A stretch of DNA of 40,188 bases from Bacteroidota bacterium (GTDB lineage: Bacteria; Bacteroidota; Bacteroidia; Bacteroidales; F082). The notes under the pieces are model-generated. The model did no database searches and was not told the origin of the DNA. It saw only the letters and a program-made list of their open reading frames with translations. Made by a program: the position numbers and the translations under genes. Shown piece by piece: positions 1 to 7,480 of this stretch. The stretch covers positions 1 to 40,188 of the forward strand of contig JAHIUX010000082.1 in assembly GCA_018816765.1 (NCBI GenBank), read 5' to 3'. Position 1 is the stretch's first letter. Every line of letters begins with the position of its first letter.

Positions 1-127
1 ACAGGTTAGCTCTTAATATGATTAAAAAAGAGGATTCCAAAATAGGCCTCAAGGCTAAGCGACTTCTTGCTGGTTGGTCGCAAGAGTATATTTTAAAAGT
101 CCTAAATTTTTAATGCGTCGCCCCTGC
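1..127 (+). mobile_element. 3' end of an ISAs1-family insertion sequence (truncated by window edge)
   Basis: The window opens inside a reading frame that resembles the C-terminus of ISAs1-family transposases. Directly after its stop codon comes a GC-rich stretch (gcgtcgcccctg, about 116-127) of the kind expected at the terminal inverted repeat. The partner repeat and target duplication lie outside the window, so the exact end is inferred. Confidence 0.6.
3..113 (+). CDS. ISAs1-family transposase, C-terminal 36 residues (partial)
   Basis: An open frame enters from the left edge and stops at 111-113. Its visible residues include the stretches RLALNMIKKE, GLKAKRLLAGW and EYILKVLNF. This is the pattern I recall for the C-terminus of ISAs1/H-repeat DDE transposases: an 'ALNLLK..' helix, then 'K.KR..AGW....LLKVL'. 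The catalytic DDE residues would lie upstream, out of view. Whether the full copy is intact cannot be judged. It lies about 100 bp upstream of ilvE in the same direction, so readthrough or a hybrid promoter is possible. The family call rests on remembered motif similarity over a short segment. Confidence 0.65.
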   Translation, partial: RLALNMIKKEDSKIGLKAKRLLAGWSQEYILKVLNF

Positions 128-167
128 CAAAATACTTCTGCTTGTCCTTGGAATGGATTAAAATCTG

Positions 168-175
168 TACCTTAG
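168..175 (+). promoter_or_regulatory. Possible weak -7 element for ilvE
   Basis: TACCTTAG differs from the Bacteroidota -7 consensus TAnnTTTG at one position and lies 36 nt before the ilvE start. The nearest upstream TTG (148-150) gives a 17-nt spacer, shorter than usual. This is a weak call. Confidence 0.3.
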
Positions 176-211
176 CCCGATTGAAACTATCATTCATTAA
201 ATCCGCTATAT

Positions 212-1231
212 ATGGAAAATATTGATTGGAAAAGCTTGCCATTCGGTTATTATCCAACTGATTACAACGTACGTTGTTATTGGAAGAATGGAAAATGGGG
301 TGAACTTGAAGTAAGTTCCTCGGAATATGTGAGCCTGCACATGGCGGCTACCGCCCTGCACTATGGTCAGGAAGCCTTTGAAGGCCTGAAGGCTTACCGG
401 GGAAAAGACGGAAAGGTGCGCTTGTTTCGCTGGCAGGAAAACGCAAAACGCATGCGTAATTCTGCCTCAGGCATCATGATGGCTCAGGTCCCGGACGAGA
501 TTTTTTTCGCGGCGATCGATAAGGCTGTCAGGCTGAATGCCCGTTTTATTCCACCTTTTGGAACCGGATCTTCGTTGTATATCAGGCCGGTATTGTTTGG
601 CAGTGGACCACAGGTTGGTGTAAAACCAGCCAAGGAATACCTGTTTATGGTATTTGTGAGTCCGGTGGGTCCATATTTTAAGGAAGGGTTCAACCCCATC
701 GCCATTGAACTCGTGCACGATTACGACAGGGCTGCACCACTGGGCACAGGTCACATTAAGGTTGGCGGAAATTACGCAGCAAGCCTGCGTCCGGCCGACA
801 GGGCCCATGCCGACGGTTTTGGCTCGGTGCTGTTCCTCGATGCCAAAGAGAAGAAATACATCGATGAGGCCGGTCCGGCAAACTTCTTCGGAATCAAGAA
901 CAAGACCTATATTACCCCACAGTCGCACACCATCCTGCCTTCGATCACCAACAACAGCCTCGAGGTGATTGCACAGGAAATCGGACTGAAAGTGGAACGC
1001 AGGCCTGTAGCCGTTGAGGAACTCGCCACCTTCGAAGAAGCCGGCGCTTGCGGAACTGCTGCCATCATTTCACCCATAAAGAAAATTGTGGACAGGGATT
1101 CGAAAAAGGAATACACCTATGGTGATATTGCAGGTCCTTATTCTACAAAGCTCTACATCACGCTTCGCTCAATTCAGGAAGGTGAGATCGAAGATAAGTT
1201 CGGCTGGACAACCATTATGGAAGGTCTTTAA
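212..1231 (+). CDS. ilvE: Branched-chain amino acid aminotransferase
   Basis: This 339-residue fold-type IV PLP enzyme interconverts Leu, Ile and Val with their 2-oxo acids using glutamate/2-oxoglutarate, as the last step of branched-chain amino acid synthesis in the cytosol. The N-terminal half shows the family pattern ALHYGQEAFEGLKAY (48-62). The PLP-binding lysine is K183 in HIKVGGNYAASL, followed by the conserved E219 in DEAGPANFFG. Length and motifs fit the class II (eukaryote-like, IlvE/BCAT) branch. It stands alone on the + strand, between the IS end and a terminator shared with the convergent pyrF. The start has no Shine-Dalgarno site, as is usual in this phylum. Confidence 0.95.
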   Translation: MENIDWKSLPFGYYPTDYNVRCYWKNGKWGELEVSSSEYVSLHMAATALHYGQEAFEGLKAYRGKDGKVRLFRWQENAKRMRNSASGIMMAQVPDEIFFAAIDKAVRLNARFIPPFGTGSSLYIRPVLFGSGPQVGVKPAKEYLFMVFVSPVGPYFKEGFNPIAIELVHDYDRAAPLGTGHIKVGGNYAASLRPADRAHADGFGSVLFLDAKEKKYIDEAGPANFFGIKNKTYITPQSHTILPSITNNSLEVIAQEIGLKVERRPVAVEELATFEEAGACGTAAIISPIKKIVDRDSKKEYTYGDIAGPYSTKLYITLRSIQEGEIEDKFGWTTIMEGL

Positions 1232-1244
1232 TGGTCTGTGTCTT

Positions 1245-1288
1245 AAAAAAACAAGCCCGGTGAAACGCTCATCGGGCTTGTTTTTTTT
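1245..1288. terminator. Bidirectional rho-independent terminator between ilvE and pyrF
   Basis: A perfect 9-bp stem, ACAAGCCCG (1251-1259) with CGGGCTTGT (1273-1281), is flanked by A6 on the left and T8 on the right. It can therefore end ilvE on + and pyrF on -. Confidence 0.9.
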
Positions 1289-1299
1289 GTTTCGTCAAG

Positions 1300-2130
1300 T
1301 TACAATTTTGCCGCTCTGAGCAGCTGTGCCATTTGTGATTGCAGTTCAAGGGCTTCTTCTGCGGCCCGCAAAGCGAAATCTGTACCAGAAGAGGCATATA
1401 AAATACCCCTTGAGGAATTGACAAGGATGCCACACTGTGCACTCATTCCGGCAGCGGCAACACGGGCTAAATCGCCACCCTGAGCACCAATTCCCGGTAT
1501 GAGCAGAAAATGATCCGGAATCATCCGGCGTATGCCTGCCAGCTCATCAGGATGTGTTGCACCAACAACATACATCAGCTGGTCGTGGCTGGCCCACTTG
1601 CTGGAAGTGAGGATTACCGATTCATATAGTTTTTTTCCGCTGCTACCTGCATCGAGGTATTGAAAGTCTTTCGATCCACTGTTCGATGTCAGGGCGAGCA
1701 AGATGACCCATTTATCAGCAAAACCAAGAAAAGGCTTCACCGAGTCTTCGCCCATATAGGGAGCAACAGTGATGGCGTCGAAATCGAGTTGCTGAAGAAA
1801 CGCCCTGGCATAAGCCGCAGAGGTGTTGCCAATGTCGCCGCGTTTGGCATCGGCAATGGTAAACACTTCCGGATACTTGCTTTTCAGAAAATGAATCGTT
1901 TTCTCGAGCGCAGTCCAGCCTTTTGATCCCATTGCTTCATAAAAGGCAATATTGGGTTTATAGGCCACTGCATAAGCAGCTGTGGCCTCGATGATGGCTT
2001 TGTTGAAACTGAACACCGGATCGGCTTCATCGTGCAAATGCGGCGGAATTTTCGCCGGGTCGGTATCAAGCCCGACACACAGAAACGATTTCTTTTTCCT
2101 GATCTGATCAAAGAGCTGTGCGCTGTTCAT
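1300..2130 (-). CDS. pyrF: Orotidine 5'-phosphate decarboxylase
   Basis: This 276-residue TIM-barrel enzyme converts OMP to UMP, the final step of de novo pyrimidine synthesis. The N-terminus carries LCVGLDTDPAKIP (17-29). The catalytic Asp-Ala-Lys-Arg-Gly-Asp motif is at 94-99, within a DAKRGDIGNTSAAYA block. The length and that block indicate the longer 'type 2' PyrF rather than the E. coli-type form of about 240 residues. It starts 11 nt after the prfA stop, so the two are very likely cotranscribed from the promoter in front of prfA. A prfA-pyrF pairing behind purM is one I recall from Bacteroides genomes. Confidence 0.93.
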   Translation of the reverse strand: MNSAQLFDQIRKKKSFLCVGLDTDPAKIPPHLHDEADPVFSFNKAIIEATAAYAVAYKPNIAFYEAMGSKGWTALEKTIHFLKSKYPEVFTIADAKRGDIGNTSAAYARAFLQQLDFDAITVAPYMGEDSVKPFLGFADKWVILLALTSNSGSKDFQYLDAGSSGKKLYESVILTSSKWASHDQLMYVVGATHPDELAGIRRMIPDHFLLIPGIGAQGGDLARVAAAGMSAQCGILVNSSRGILYASSGTDFALRAAEEALELQSQMAQLLRAAKL

Positions 2131-2141
2131 GCTGTTGTTGT

Positions 2142-3218
2142 TTATCCAAGTTCAGTTTTCAGGCGTTCTGCATTTTCGGCCATCTGCAACTTCTCAATCA
2201 CCTCATTGATGTCGCCATCGATGATGGCAGAAAGGTTGTACAGGGTAAGGTTAATGCGGTGATCGGTAACGCGGCCCTGAGGCCAGTTGTAGGTCCTGAT
2301 TTTTGCTGAGCGGTCGCCCGTTGATACCATGGTTTTGCGTTTCGACGCAATTTCTTCGAGGTATTTGCTGTACTCGCGTTCAAACAATCGCGTACGCAGC
2401 ACCTTCATGGCTTTTGCCAGGTTTTTGATCTGTGATTTTTCGTCCTGGCACGAAACAACGATGCCACTGGGGATGTGCGTCAGGCGGATGGCCGAATAGG
2501 TTGTGTTTACCGACTGACCTCCCGGACCTGACGAACAGAAGGTATCCTTGCGGATGTCCTTTTCGTTCAGGTCGATGTCAAACTCTTCGGCTTCAGGCAA
2601 TACCACCACCGAAGCGGCTGAGGTATGCACCCGGCCCTGGGTTTCGGTTTTGGGAACACGCTGCACGCGGTGCACGCCCGACTCAAACTTCAAAATGCCG
2701 TAGGCATTGTTGCCTATGACATTAAAAACCACCTCTTTGAATCCGCCAACAGTTCCCTCGTTCATGTCGACGAGTTCAGTTTTCCAACCCTTGGTTTCAC
2801 AATATTTAAGGTACATCCTGTACAAATCGCCGGCGAAAATGCTGGCTTCGTCGCCACCGGTTCCGGCCCTGATTTCGACAACAGCATTTTTCTCGTCCTG
2901 GGGGTCTTTCGGGATCAGCATCAGCCTGATGCCTTCTTCCACTTCCTCTTTTCTTAAAGTCAGCTCATCGAGTTCTTCGCGTGCCATCATCCGGAAATCC
3001 TCGTCTTTTTCCTTTTTCATGATTTCGCGCGCATGGTCCATATTGGCGATGATCATTTTGTAATCGCGAAAGGCCAGCACTACAGGTTCAAGGTCTTTGT
3101 AATCCTTGTTGAGCTTCACATAGCGCTTCATATCGGCCATTACATCGGGATCGTTTAACTGCTCACCCATTTCCTCCCATTTTCGATGAAGGACCTCTAA
3201 TTTATCAATGATTTCCAC
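2142..3218 (-). CDS. prfA: Peptide chain release factor 1
   Basis: This 358-residue class I release factor recognises UAA and UAG in the ribosomal A site and triggers peptidyl-tRNA hydrolysis. The catalytic GGQ loop is at 233-235 in [12 protein letters not shown], whose Gln is the target of PrmC methylation in known homologues. The codon-recognition tripeptide occupies 189-191 and reads PKT ([10 protein letters not shown]), which fits the PxT motif of RF1 and not the SPF motif of RF2. The length is typical. A -7 promoter element lies about 20 nt upstream, and pyrF follows after 11 nt. Confidence 0.96.
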   Translation of the reverse strand: MEIIDKLEVLHRKWEEMGEQLNDPDVMADMKRYVKLNKDYKDLEPVVLAFRDYKMIIANMDHAREIMKKEKDEDFRMMAREELDELTLRKEEVEEGIRLMLIPKDPQDEKNAVVEIRAGTGGDEASIFAGDLYRMYLKYCETKGWKTELVDMNEGTVGGFKEVVFNVIGNNAYGILKFESGVHRVQRVPKTETQGRVHTSAASVVVLPEAEEFDIDLNEKDIRKDTFCSSGPGGQSVNTTYSAIRLTHIPSGIVVSCQDEKSQIKNLAKAMKVLRTRLFEREYSKYLEEIASKRKTMVSTGDRSAKIRTYNWPQGRVTDHRINLTLYNLSAIIDGDINEVIEKLQMAENAERLKTELG

Positions 3219-3237
3219 TGCTGGTATTTTTGGTTTG

Positions 3238-3245
3238 CAAAGGTA
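3238..3245 (-). promoter_or_regulatory. -7 element of the prfA-pyrF promoter
   Basis: Read on the minus strand the site is TACCTTTG, a perfect TAnnTTTG, 19 nt before the prfA start codon. No good -33 TTTG is seen at 19-21 nt. Confidence 0.55.
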
Positions 3246-3261
3246 AATAATAATCCCCGAA

Positions 3262-3287
3262 GAAAAACAGGCTTCAGATCAGAAGCT
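3262..3287 (-). terminator. Possible terminator after purM
   Basis: On the minus strand a GCTTC/GAAGC stem (3282-3286 with 3271-3275, 6-nt loop) is followed by ctgTTTTTct. The stem is short. It separates purM from the prfA promoter. Confidence 0.4.
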
Positions 3288-3344
3288 GAACTACTGGATA
3301 TCAATTGGCTGGATACCAATGCGACATGGGATGAGGTGTGATTG

Positions 3345-4505
3345 TCAGTAAGAAAACTGTCCCCATTGGCTTTTTATGGTCAGCTGTTTATGGCTTGAAG
3401 CTTCAACACGGCCAACAATTTGCGCACCGACTCCAAAGGATTTCGAAATGGCCATGATGGCTTCCGCTGTTGGTTTATTGGTGTATATTTCCATGCGGTG
3501 GCCCATATTGAACACCTTGTACATTTCGAGCCATGGTGTGCCCGAAGAGGCTTGAATCATCCTGAAGAGGGGAGGGGTATCGAAGAGGTTGTCCTTGATG
3601 ATGTGCAGTTTGTCGACAAAATGAAGCACCTTTGTTTGGGCACCTCCGCTGCAGTGTATCATGCCATGGATTTGTGCGCGATGGCTTTTCAGAACCTCGC
3701 TGATAATGGGTGCATATGTCCTTGTCGGCGAAAGCACCAGTTTTCCCGCATCAACACCCGGAACTTCTGTGGCATCGGTCAATTGATGCTTTCCGCTGTA
3801 GACCAGTTCATGCGGAATGTTCGCATCGAAACTTTCCGGGTAACGTTCGGCAAGGTATTTGCCAAAGACATCGTGCCGGGCCGAGGTCAGTCCATTGCTG
3901 CCCATGCCTCCGTTGTAGGCGTCTTCATAACTGGCCTTGCCACTCGACGAAAGCCCGACGATGAGGTCGCCTGCCTGGATGTTGTTACTGATCACATCGG
4001 AACGGCGCATACGCGCTGTCACTGTGCTGTCGACAATAATTGTCTTCACCAGGTCGCCCACATCAGCTGTTTCACCACCCGTGGACCAGATGCCGATACC
4101 CATGTCGCGCAGCTTTGTCAGGAATTGTTCCGTGCCATTGATAAGGGCGGCAATAACTTCACCCGGAATCAGGTGCTTGTTGCGGCCAATGGTTGATGAC
4201 AAGAGGATATTGTCGGTGGCACCAACACACAGCATATCGTCCGTATTCATGACAATTGCATCCTGTGCGATGCCGTCCCATACGCTCATATCACCGGTTT
4301 CTTTCCAGTACAGGTAGGCCAGGGCTGATTTGGTTCCGGCGCCATCGGCATGCATGATGTTACACCAATCAGGATCACCACCAAGCATATCGGGAATTAC
4401 CTTACAAAAAGCATTGGGATACAGCCCCTTGTCGAGTTTGCTGATGGCCTTGTGCACATCTTCTTTCGACGAAGAAACTCCCCTTTGTTGATAGCGTTCG
4501 TTCAT
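3345..4505 (-). CDS. purM: AIR synthase (phosphoribosylformylglycinamidine cyclo-ligase), Bacteroidota-type
   Basis: This 386-residue member of the PurM/AIR-synthase superfamily is expected to make aminoimidazole ribotide from FGAM with ATP in de novo purine synthesis. Superfamily landmarks are DGAGTKS at 54-60 (nucleotide/substrate loop), GGETAD at 143-148, and the later GGMGSNGLTSARHD and HCSGGAQTK blocks. It differs from E. coli PurM in length and N-terminus but matches the long Bacteroidota form I know from Bacteroides. It begins only 5 nt after the stop of the upstream OmpA-family gene, so readthrough from that gene is likely. Another AIR-synthase-related activity is possible but less likely. 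Confidence 0.8.
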   Translation of the reverse strand: MNERYQQRGVSSSKEDVHKAISKLDKGLYPNAFCKVIPDMLGGDPDWCNIMHADGAGTKSALAYLYWKETGDMSVWDGIAQDAIVMNTDDMLCVGATDNILLSSTIGRNKHLIPGEVIAALINGTEQFLTKLRDMGIGIWSTGGETADVGDLVKTIIVDSTVTARMRRSDVISNNIQAGDLIVGLSSSGKASYEDAYNGGMGSNGLTSARHDVFGKYLAERYPESFDANIPHELVYSGKHQLTDATEVPGVDAGKLVLSPTRTYAPIISEVLKSHRAQIHGMIHCSGGAQTKVLHFVDKLHIIKDNLFDTPPLFRMIQASSGTPWLEMYKVFNMGHRMEIYTNKPTAEAIMAISKSFGVGAQIVGRVEASSHKQLTIKSQWGQFSY

Positions 4506-4510
4506 GGGTT

Positions 4511-6967
4511 TTATTTGATCAGCAGCTTCTGTGTGTTTGCGTTGAATTCGAAGTTGCCAAACTGCGACAGCAGCCGTTGCCCGAAAATATACCCGTATTT
4601 CAGGTTGTGTTTCACGGTGAGTTCTACGTCATAAACCACCCTTTCGGCGATATGCACTTCCCTGGCCTTGAAGACGGCATTGTCGGCGATCGATCCTGCC
4701 GAAATGATCTTTTCCTTGTCACCTGAAAAATTGTCGGTGGTGATCAGGCCCTGTTTAAGCAATTCGAGTGCTTTTTCGAGTGAAACATAGGCGGCAGAAT
4801 TTCTGTCGTAAAAGAATTCATCCTTATGTCCTTCGATGGTGAATGGAACGATAAACGCACCTGTTTTTTCCTCGATCCTGAATTTACTGAACTCTTCATC
4901 GGGATTGATGACAATTTGCACGTTTTGAGCCACAGGCTGGTTAGCCGGCTTTGGCACAAAGTCCTTACTCAGCACCTTAAACTCGGTGCGGCGGTTCATT
5001 TGATGGGCAGCTTCCTGAAGTTCTTTTGTGGGCAATCCTTCGATGAACTTTTCGTTGAGCACGGTGCCTTTTTCAAACTTAAGGCCGCCGATGGTAACTG
5101 TCTGGCTGAGTTTTCGCGGGATGCGTTCACCATAGCCTTTGGCAACAAGGCGTCCGGGATCTACTCCCCTGAGGATTAAGTAGTCAACAACAGACTGGGC
5201 CCTGCGTTGCGACAGAATAAAGTTCTTCTCTTCGGTGTCGCGTGCGTCGGTATGCGAGGCCAGCTCGATGATGATAGTCGGGTTAAGCTGAAGCGTCAGA
5301 ATGAGGCCTTGAAGCGAATCTTCGTACTGCGGCTTGAGTTCCCAGCGGGCCAGGTCATATAGAATATCGGGCAACACTATGGGCTCTTCCGGAATTGGAT
5401 CGAGGGTGAAGTTTTTCACGAAATCGCGGCTGAACTCGACCCCAACCGTTGTTTCAATGGCGCTTTTGGTGAAATAATTCGCTTTGTCGACAATGATCTC
5501 GTAGGTGGTATTCTTATTCACCTGGCTGTTGCCAAACATATAATATCCTTTGTCGTTGGTGCGTGTGCTGATCGACATGCCATCGGAACCAACGAGCTTC
5601 ACCATAGCATTGTCGACAAACTGAAGTGTTTTTTCGTTGGTGACGGTGCCTGCGATGGTAAAAAACACCGGTGGTTCGATAAAATAGTAGAGGTTGTCAG
5701 TACCTCTCGGGTTATCCCTGTTCGAAGTGAGAAATCCCCTTTCTTCAGTGGGATGAAACACGATGGCGAAATCATCACTGGTTGAGTTAATTGGATATTT
5801 CAGGTTTTTAGGTTCACCCCAGTTTCCGGCGCTGTCGACAGTTGTTACAAAAATATCGAGTCCGCCCATACCACCATGTCCGTTGGAGGCAAAATACAGG
5901 GTGGTGTCGTTTCTGAGGAAAGGAAACACCTCATCGCCCTTGGTATTCACCACCGGGCCTATGTTCAATGGCCGGCTGAATTCTTCACCTGCGGATTTGC
6001 GTAAAGAAACCCAGATGTCGCGTCCACCCATCCCGCCACGGCGGTCGGCGGCAAAGTAAAGGATTAATTCGTTTTCGCTCAAGGTGGGCTGGCCTACCAC
6101 GTCGAGGGTGTCAACGCCTTTGATTGGCAGTATTTTAGCTGCAGACCAGCTACGTCCGCTGCGGGTTGAGTAAAAAATCTGACAACCTGATTTGATCTGC
6201 TGGTCGTTGGGACAGCGGGTGAAGTACAGCGTGTTGAATTTGCTGTTCATGAAGGGTGCCCCTTCGTTGGCTTTGGTGTTGATGATTTCTGCATCATCGA
6301 TCAGGACCGGAGCGCTCCATTCTTCCTTGCGGTCGAGCCTTGAGCTGAACAAGTCGCTGAAATTCTGGTTGGTCCAGCCATCTTTTTCTTTTCCGGTGGC
6401 ATTTTCCCGGGTGGAAGTAAAGATGATTTCGTTGTAGTTTGACGAAGCCCATGTTGCGGCAAAATCGGACTCGCGGGAATTCAGTTTCTTAAGCAGTGTA
6501 AGCTGGTATTTCGAGGGATTTTCGGTCCATTCGGTAATCAGTGCAGTGGTTTCGATGCCCAGCTTTCCGCGTGGGTCGTCGGGCATGCGTTCGGCATACA
6601 GCGCATAGTATTGAGCAGCCTCTTCATACTTCTGATTCATCTTCAGCATGTCGGCATAATTCAGCAATACTTCAGGGAATTTTTTGTCGAGCTCTGACTT
6701 TGTCAGTCGCTTGTAAGTGGCTTCGGCCCTTTTGTAATTGCCGGTGTACTGGTAGCATTGTGCCATCCGGAAGCTGATGCGGTCGCGCTCGCCGGAGTTG
6801 CGTTTGGTTTTATTGTAGGCTTTCTTGTACCTGTCGATGGCAATTGAATACTGTTTTCTGTCGAACGCATCATCGGCCGATTTTGCGGGGTTTCGCTGCG
6901 CCAGTGCCGGGACACTGAAGCAAATGCAGAAGATGAGCAGCAAGCCTGTGTTAAAAATCAGTTTCAT
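4511..6967 (-). CDS. OmpA-family outer-membrane protein with TPR, PD40 and degenerate retropepsin-like domain
   Basis: This 818-residue envelope protein has, in order: a signal peptide (1-24, hydrophobic core LLLIFCICF, cleavage after ALAQ), TPR-like helices (about 25-160), WD40-like PD40 repeats with GGMGGRDIW and GGMGGLDIF signatures (about 310-370), and a carboxypeptidase-regulatory-like beta domain (about 440-500). An OmpA peptidoglycan-binding domain follows (about 530-670, ASHTDARD near 570). The last 115 residues resemble a retropepsin fold but have D721-R-N where D-T/S-G is expected. I chose the start at 6967 because it gives a clean signal peptide; a longer frame reaching 7099 would overlap tatA. 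The role is probably structural linkage of outer membrane and cell wall. It may share a transcript with tatA (upstream) and purM (5 nt downstream). Confidence 0.85.
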   Translation of the reverse strand: MKLIFNTGLLLIFCICFSVPALAQRNPAKSADDAFDRKQYSIAIDRYKKAYNKTKRNSGERDRISFRMAQCYQYTGNYKRAEATYKRLTKSELDKKFPEVLLNYADMLKMNQKYEEAAQYYALYAERMPDDPRGKLGIETTALITEWTENPSKYQLTLLKKLNSRESDFAATWASSNYNEIIFTSTRENATGKEKDGWTNQNFSDLFSSRLDRKEEWSAPVLIDDAEIINTKANEGAPFMNSKFNTLYFTRCPNDQQIKSGCQIFYSTRSGRSWSAAKILPIKGVDTLDVVGQPTLSENELILYFAADRRGGMGGRDIWVSLRKSAGEEFSRPLNIGPVVNTKGDEVFPFLRNDTTLYFASNGHGGMGGLDIFVTTVDSAGNWGEPKNLKYPINSTSDDFAIVFHPTEERGFLTSNRDNPRGTDNLYYFIEPPVFFTIAGTVTNEKTLQFVDNAMVKLVGSDGMSISTRTNDKGYYMFGNSQVNKNTTYEIIVDKANYFTKSAIETTVGVEFSRDFVKNFTLDPIPEEPIVLPDILYDLARWELKPQYEDSLQGLILTLQLNPTIIIELASHTDARDTEEKNFILSQRRAQSVVDYLILRGVDPGRLVAKGYGERIPRKLSQTVTIGGLKFEKGTVLNEKFIEGLPTKELQEAAHQMNRRTEFKVLSKDFVPKPANQPVAQNVQIVINPDEEFSKFRIEEKTGAFIVPFTIEGHKDEFFYDRNSAAYVSLEKALELLKQGLITTDNFSGDKEKIISAGSIADNAVFKAREVHIAERVVYDVELTVKHNLKYGYIFGQRLLSQFGNFEFNANTQKLLIK

Positions 6968-7019
6968 TGGTTGTGGATCATTTTTTTGCATGCGTTTGTA
7001 TAACGACAAAAGCCCGTGT

Positions 7020-7331
7020 TTATTGGCTTCCGCTTTTTCTCGAAACAACTTCTTTGTTCGGGCTTTCTTCGGCAATGACCTCCGCATCCGTAATTTCATC
7101 TTTTTTTGCCTCTTTCTCCTTCAGAAACTCAGCATAACGCACCTCCCTGTCGATGCGCTGAACTTCCTTGTTGATTTCATTCTTGAAATCGGAAGAGGCA
7201 CGCTTCATCTCATTGATGGCCTTGCCCAGGTTACGTGCTATTTCAGGAATTTGCTTTGGCCCGAAGACCACTACGAGTGCCAGCACAATCACAAAAATTT
7301 CTCCGGCACCTAAATCAAAAAACAGTAGCAT
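7020..7331 (-). CDS. tatA: Sec-independent protein translocase TatA/TatB-type subunit
   Basis: This 103-residue protein has one N-terminal membrane helix (about 8-23), the FGP hinge at 23-25 (VVVFGPKQIPE), an amphipathic helix (GKAINEMKRASSDFK) and a charged tail. That is the layout of TatA/Hcf106 proteins, which oligomerise to let folded twin-arginine substrates cross the inner membrane. TatA and TatB cannot be separated with certainty here; the short tail favours TatA. No tatC is nearby. A -7 element lies 19 nt upstream, and the OmpA-family gene follows after 52 nt. Confidence 0.88.
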   Translation of the reverse strand: MLLFFDLGAGEIFVIVLALVVVFGPKQIPEIARNLGKAINEMKRASSDFKNEINKEVQRIDREVRYAEFLKEKEAKKDEITDAEVIAEESPNKEVVSRKSGSQ

Positions 7332-7350
7332 ATGCGTTGCGTTGTTGCGA

Positions 7351-7358
7351 CAAAAGTA
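7351..7358 (-). promoter_or_regulatory. -7 element upstream of tatA
   Basis: The minus strand reads TACTTTTG, a full TAnnTTTG match, 19 nt before the tatA start. No clear -33 box is seen. Confidence 0.5.
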
Positions 7359-7430
7359 ATAAAACTTGGGGCAGCGTTTAAAATTATTGCCCTGATTCCA
7401 TCTAATTCGATGTCTGTGAAATGACTAAAA

Positions 7431-7467
7431 ATAAAAAACCCGGCTTTTTAACGAGCCGGGTCTTTTT
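7431..7467. terminator. Rho-independent terminator after secDF
   Basis: A perfect 8-bp stem, ACCCGGCT (7438-7445) with AGCCGGGT (7454-7461), is flanked by A-rich sequence on the left (T-tract on the minus strand) and tctttttg on the right. It lies 20 nt beyond the secDF stop. Confidence 0.88.
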
Positions 7468-7480
7468 GTCAGCCATTTAA

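Noticed and set aside
467-928. 153-codon frame on - inside ilvE
   Set aside because: It is antisense to ilvE; no family features or start signals.
3420-4196. 258-codon frame on + inside purM
   Set aside because: It is antisense to a well-supported enzyme gene; its length is explained by codon bias of the true frame.
6968-7099. N-terminal extension of the OmpA-family frame
   Set aside because: It lacks a signal peptide, overlaps the end of tatA, and the ATG at 6967 gives a clean signal sequence.
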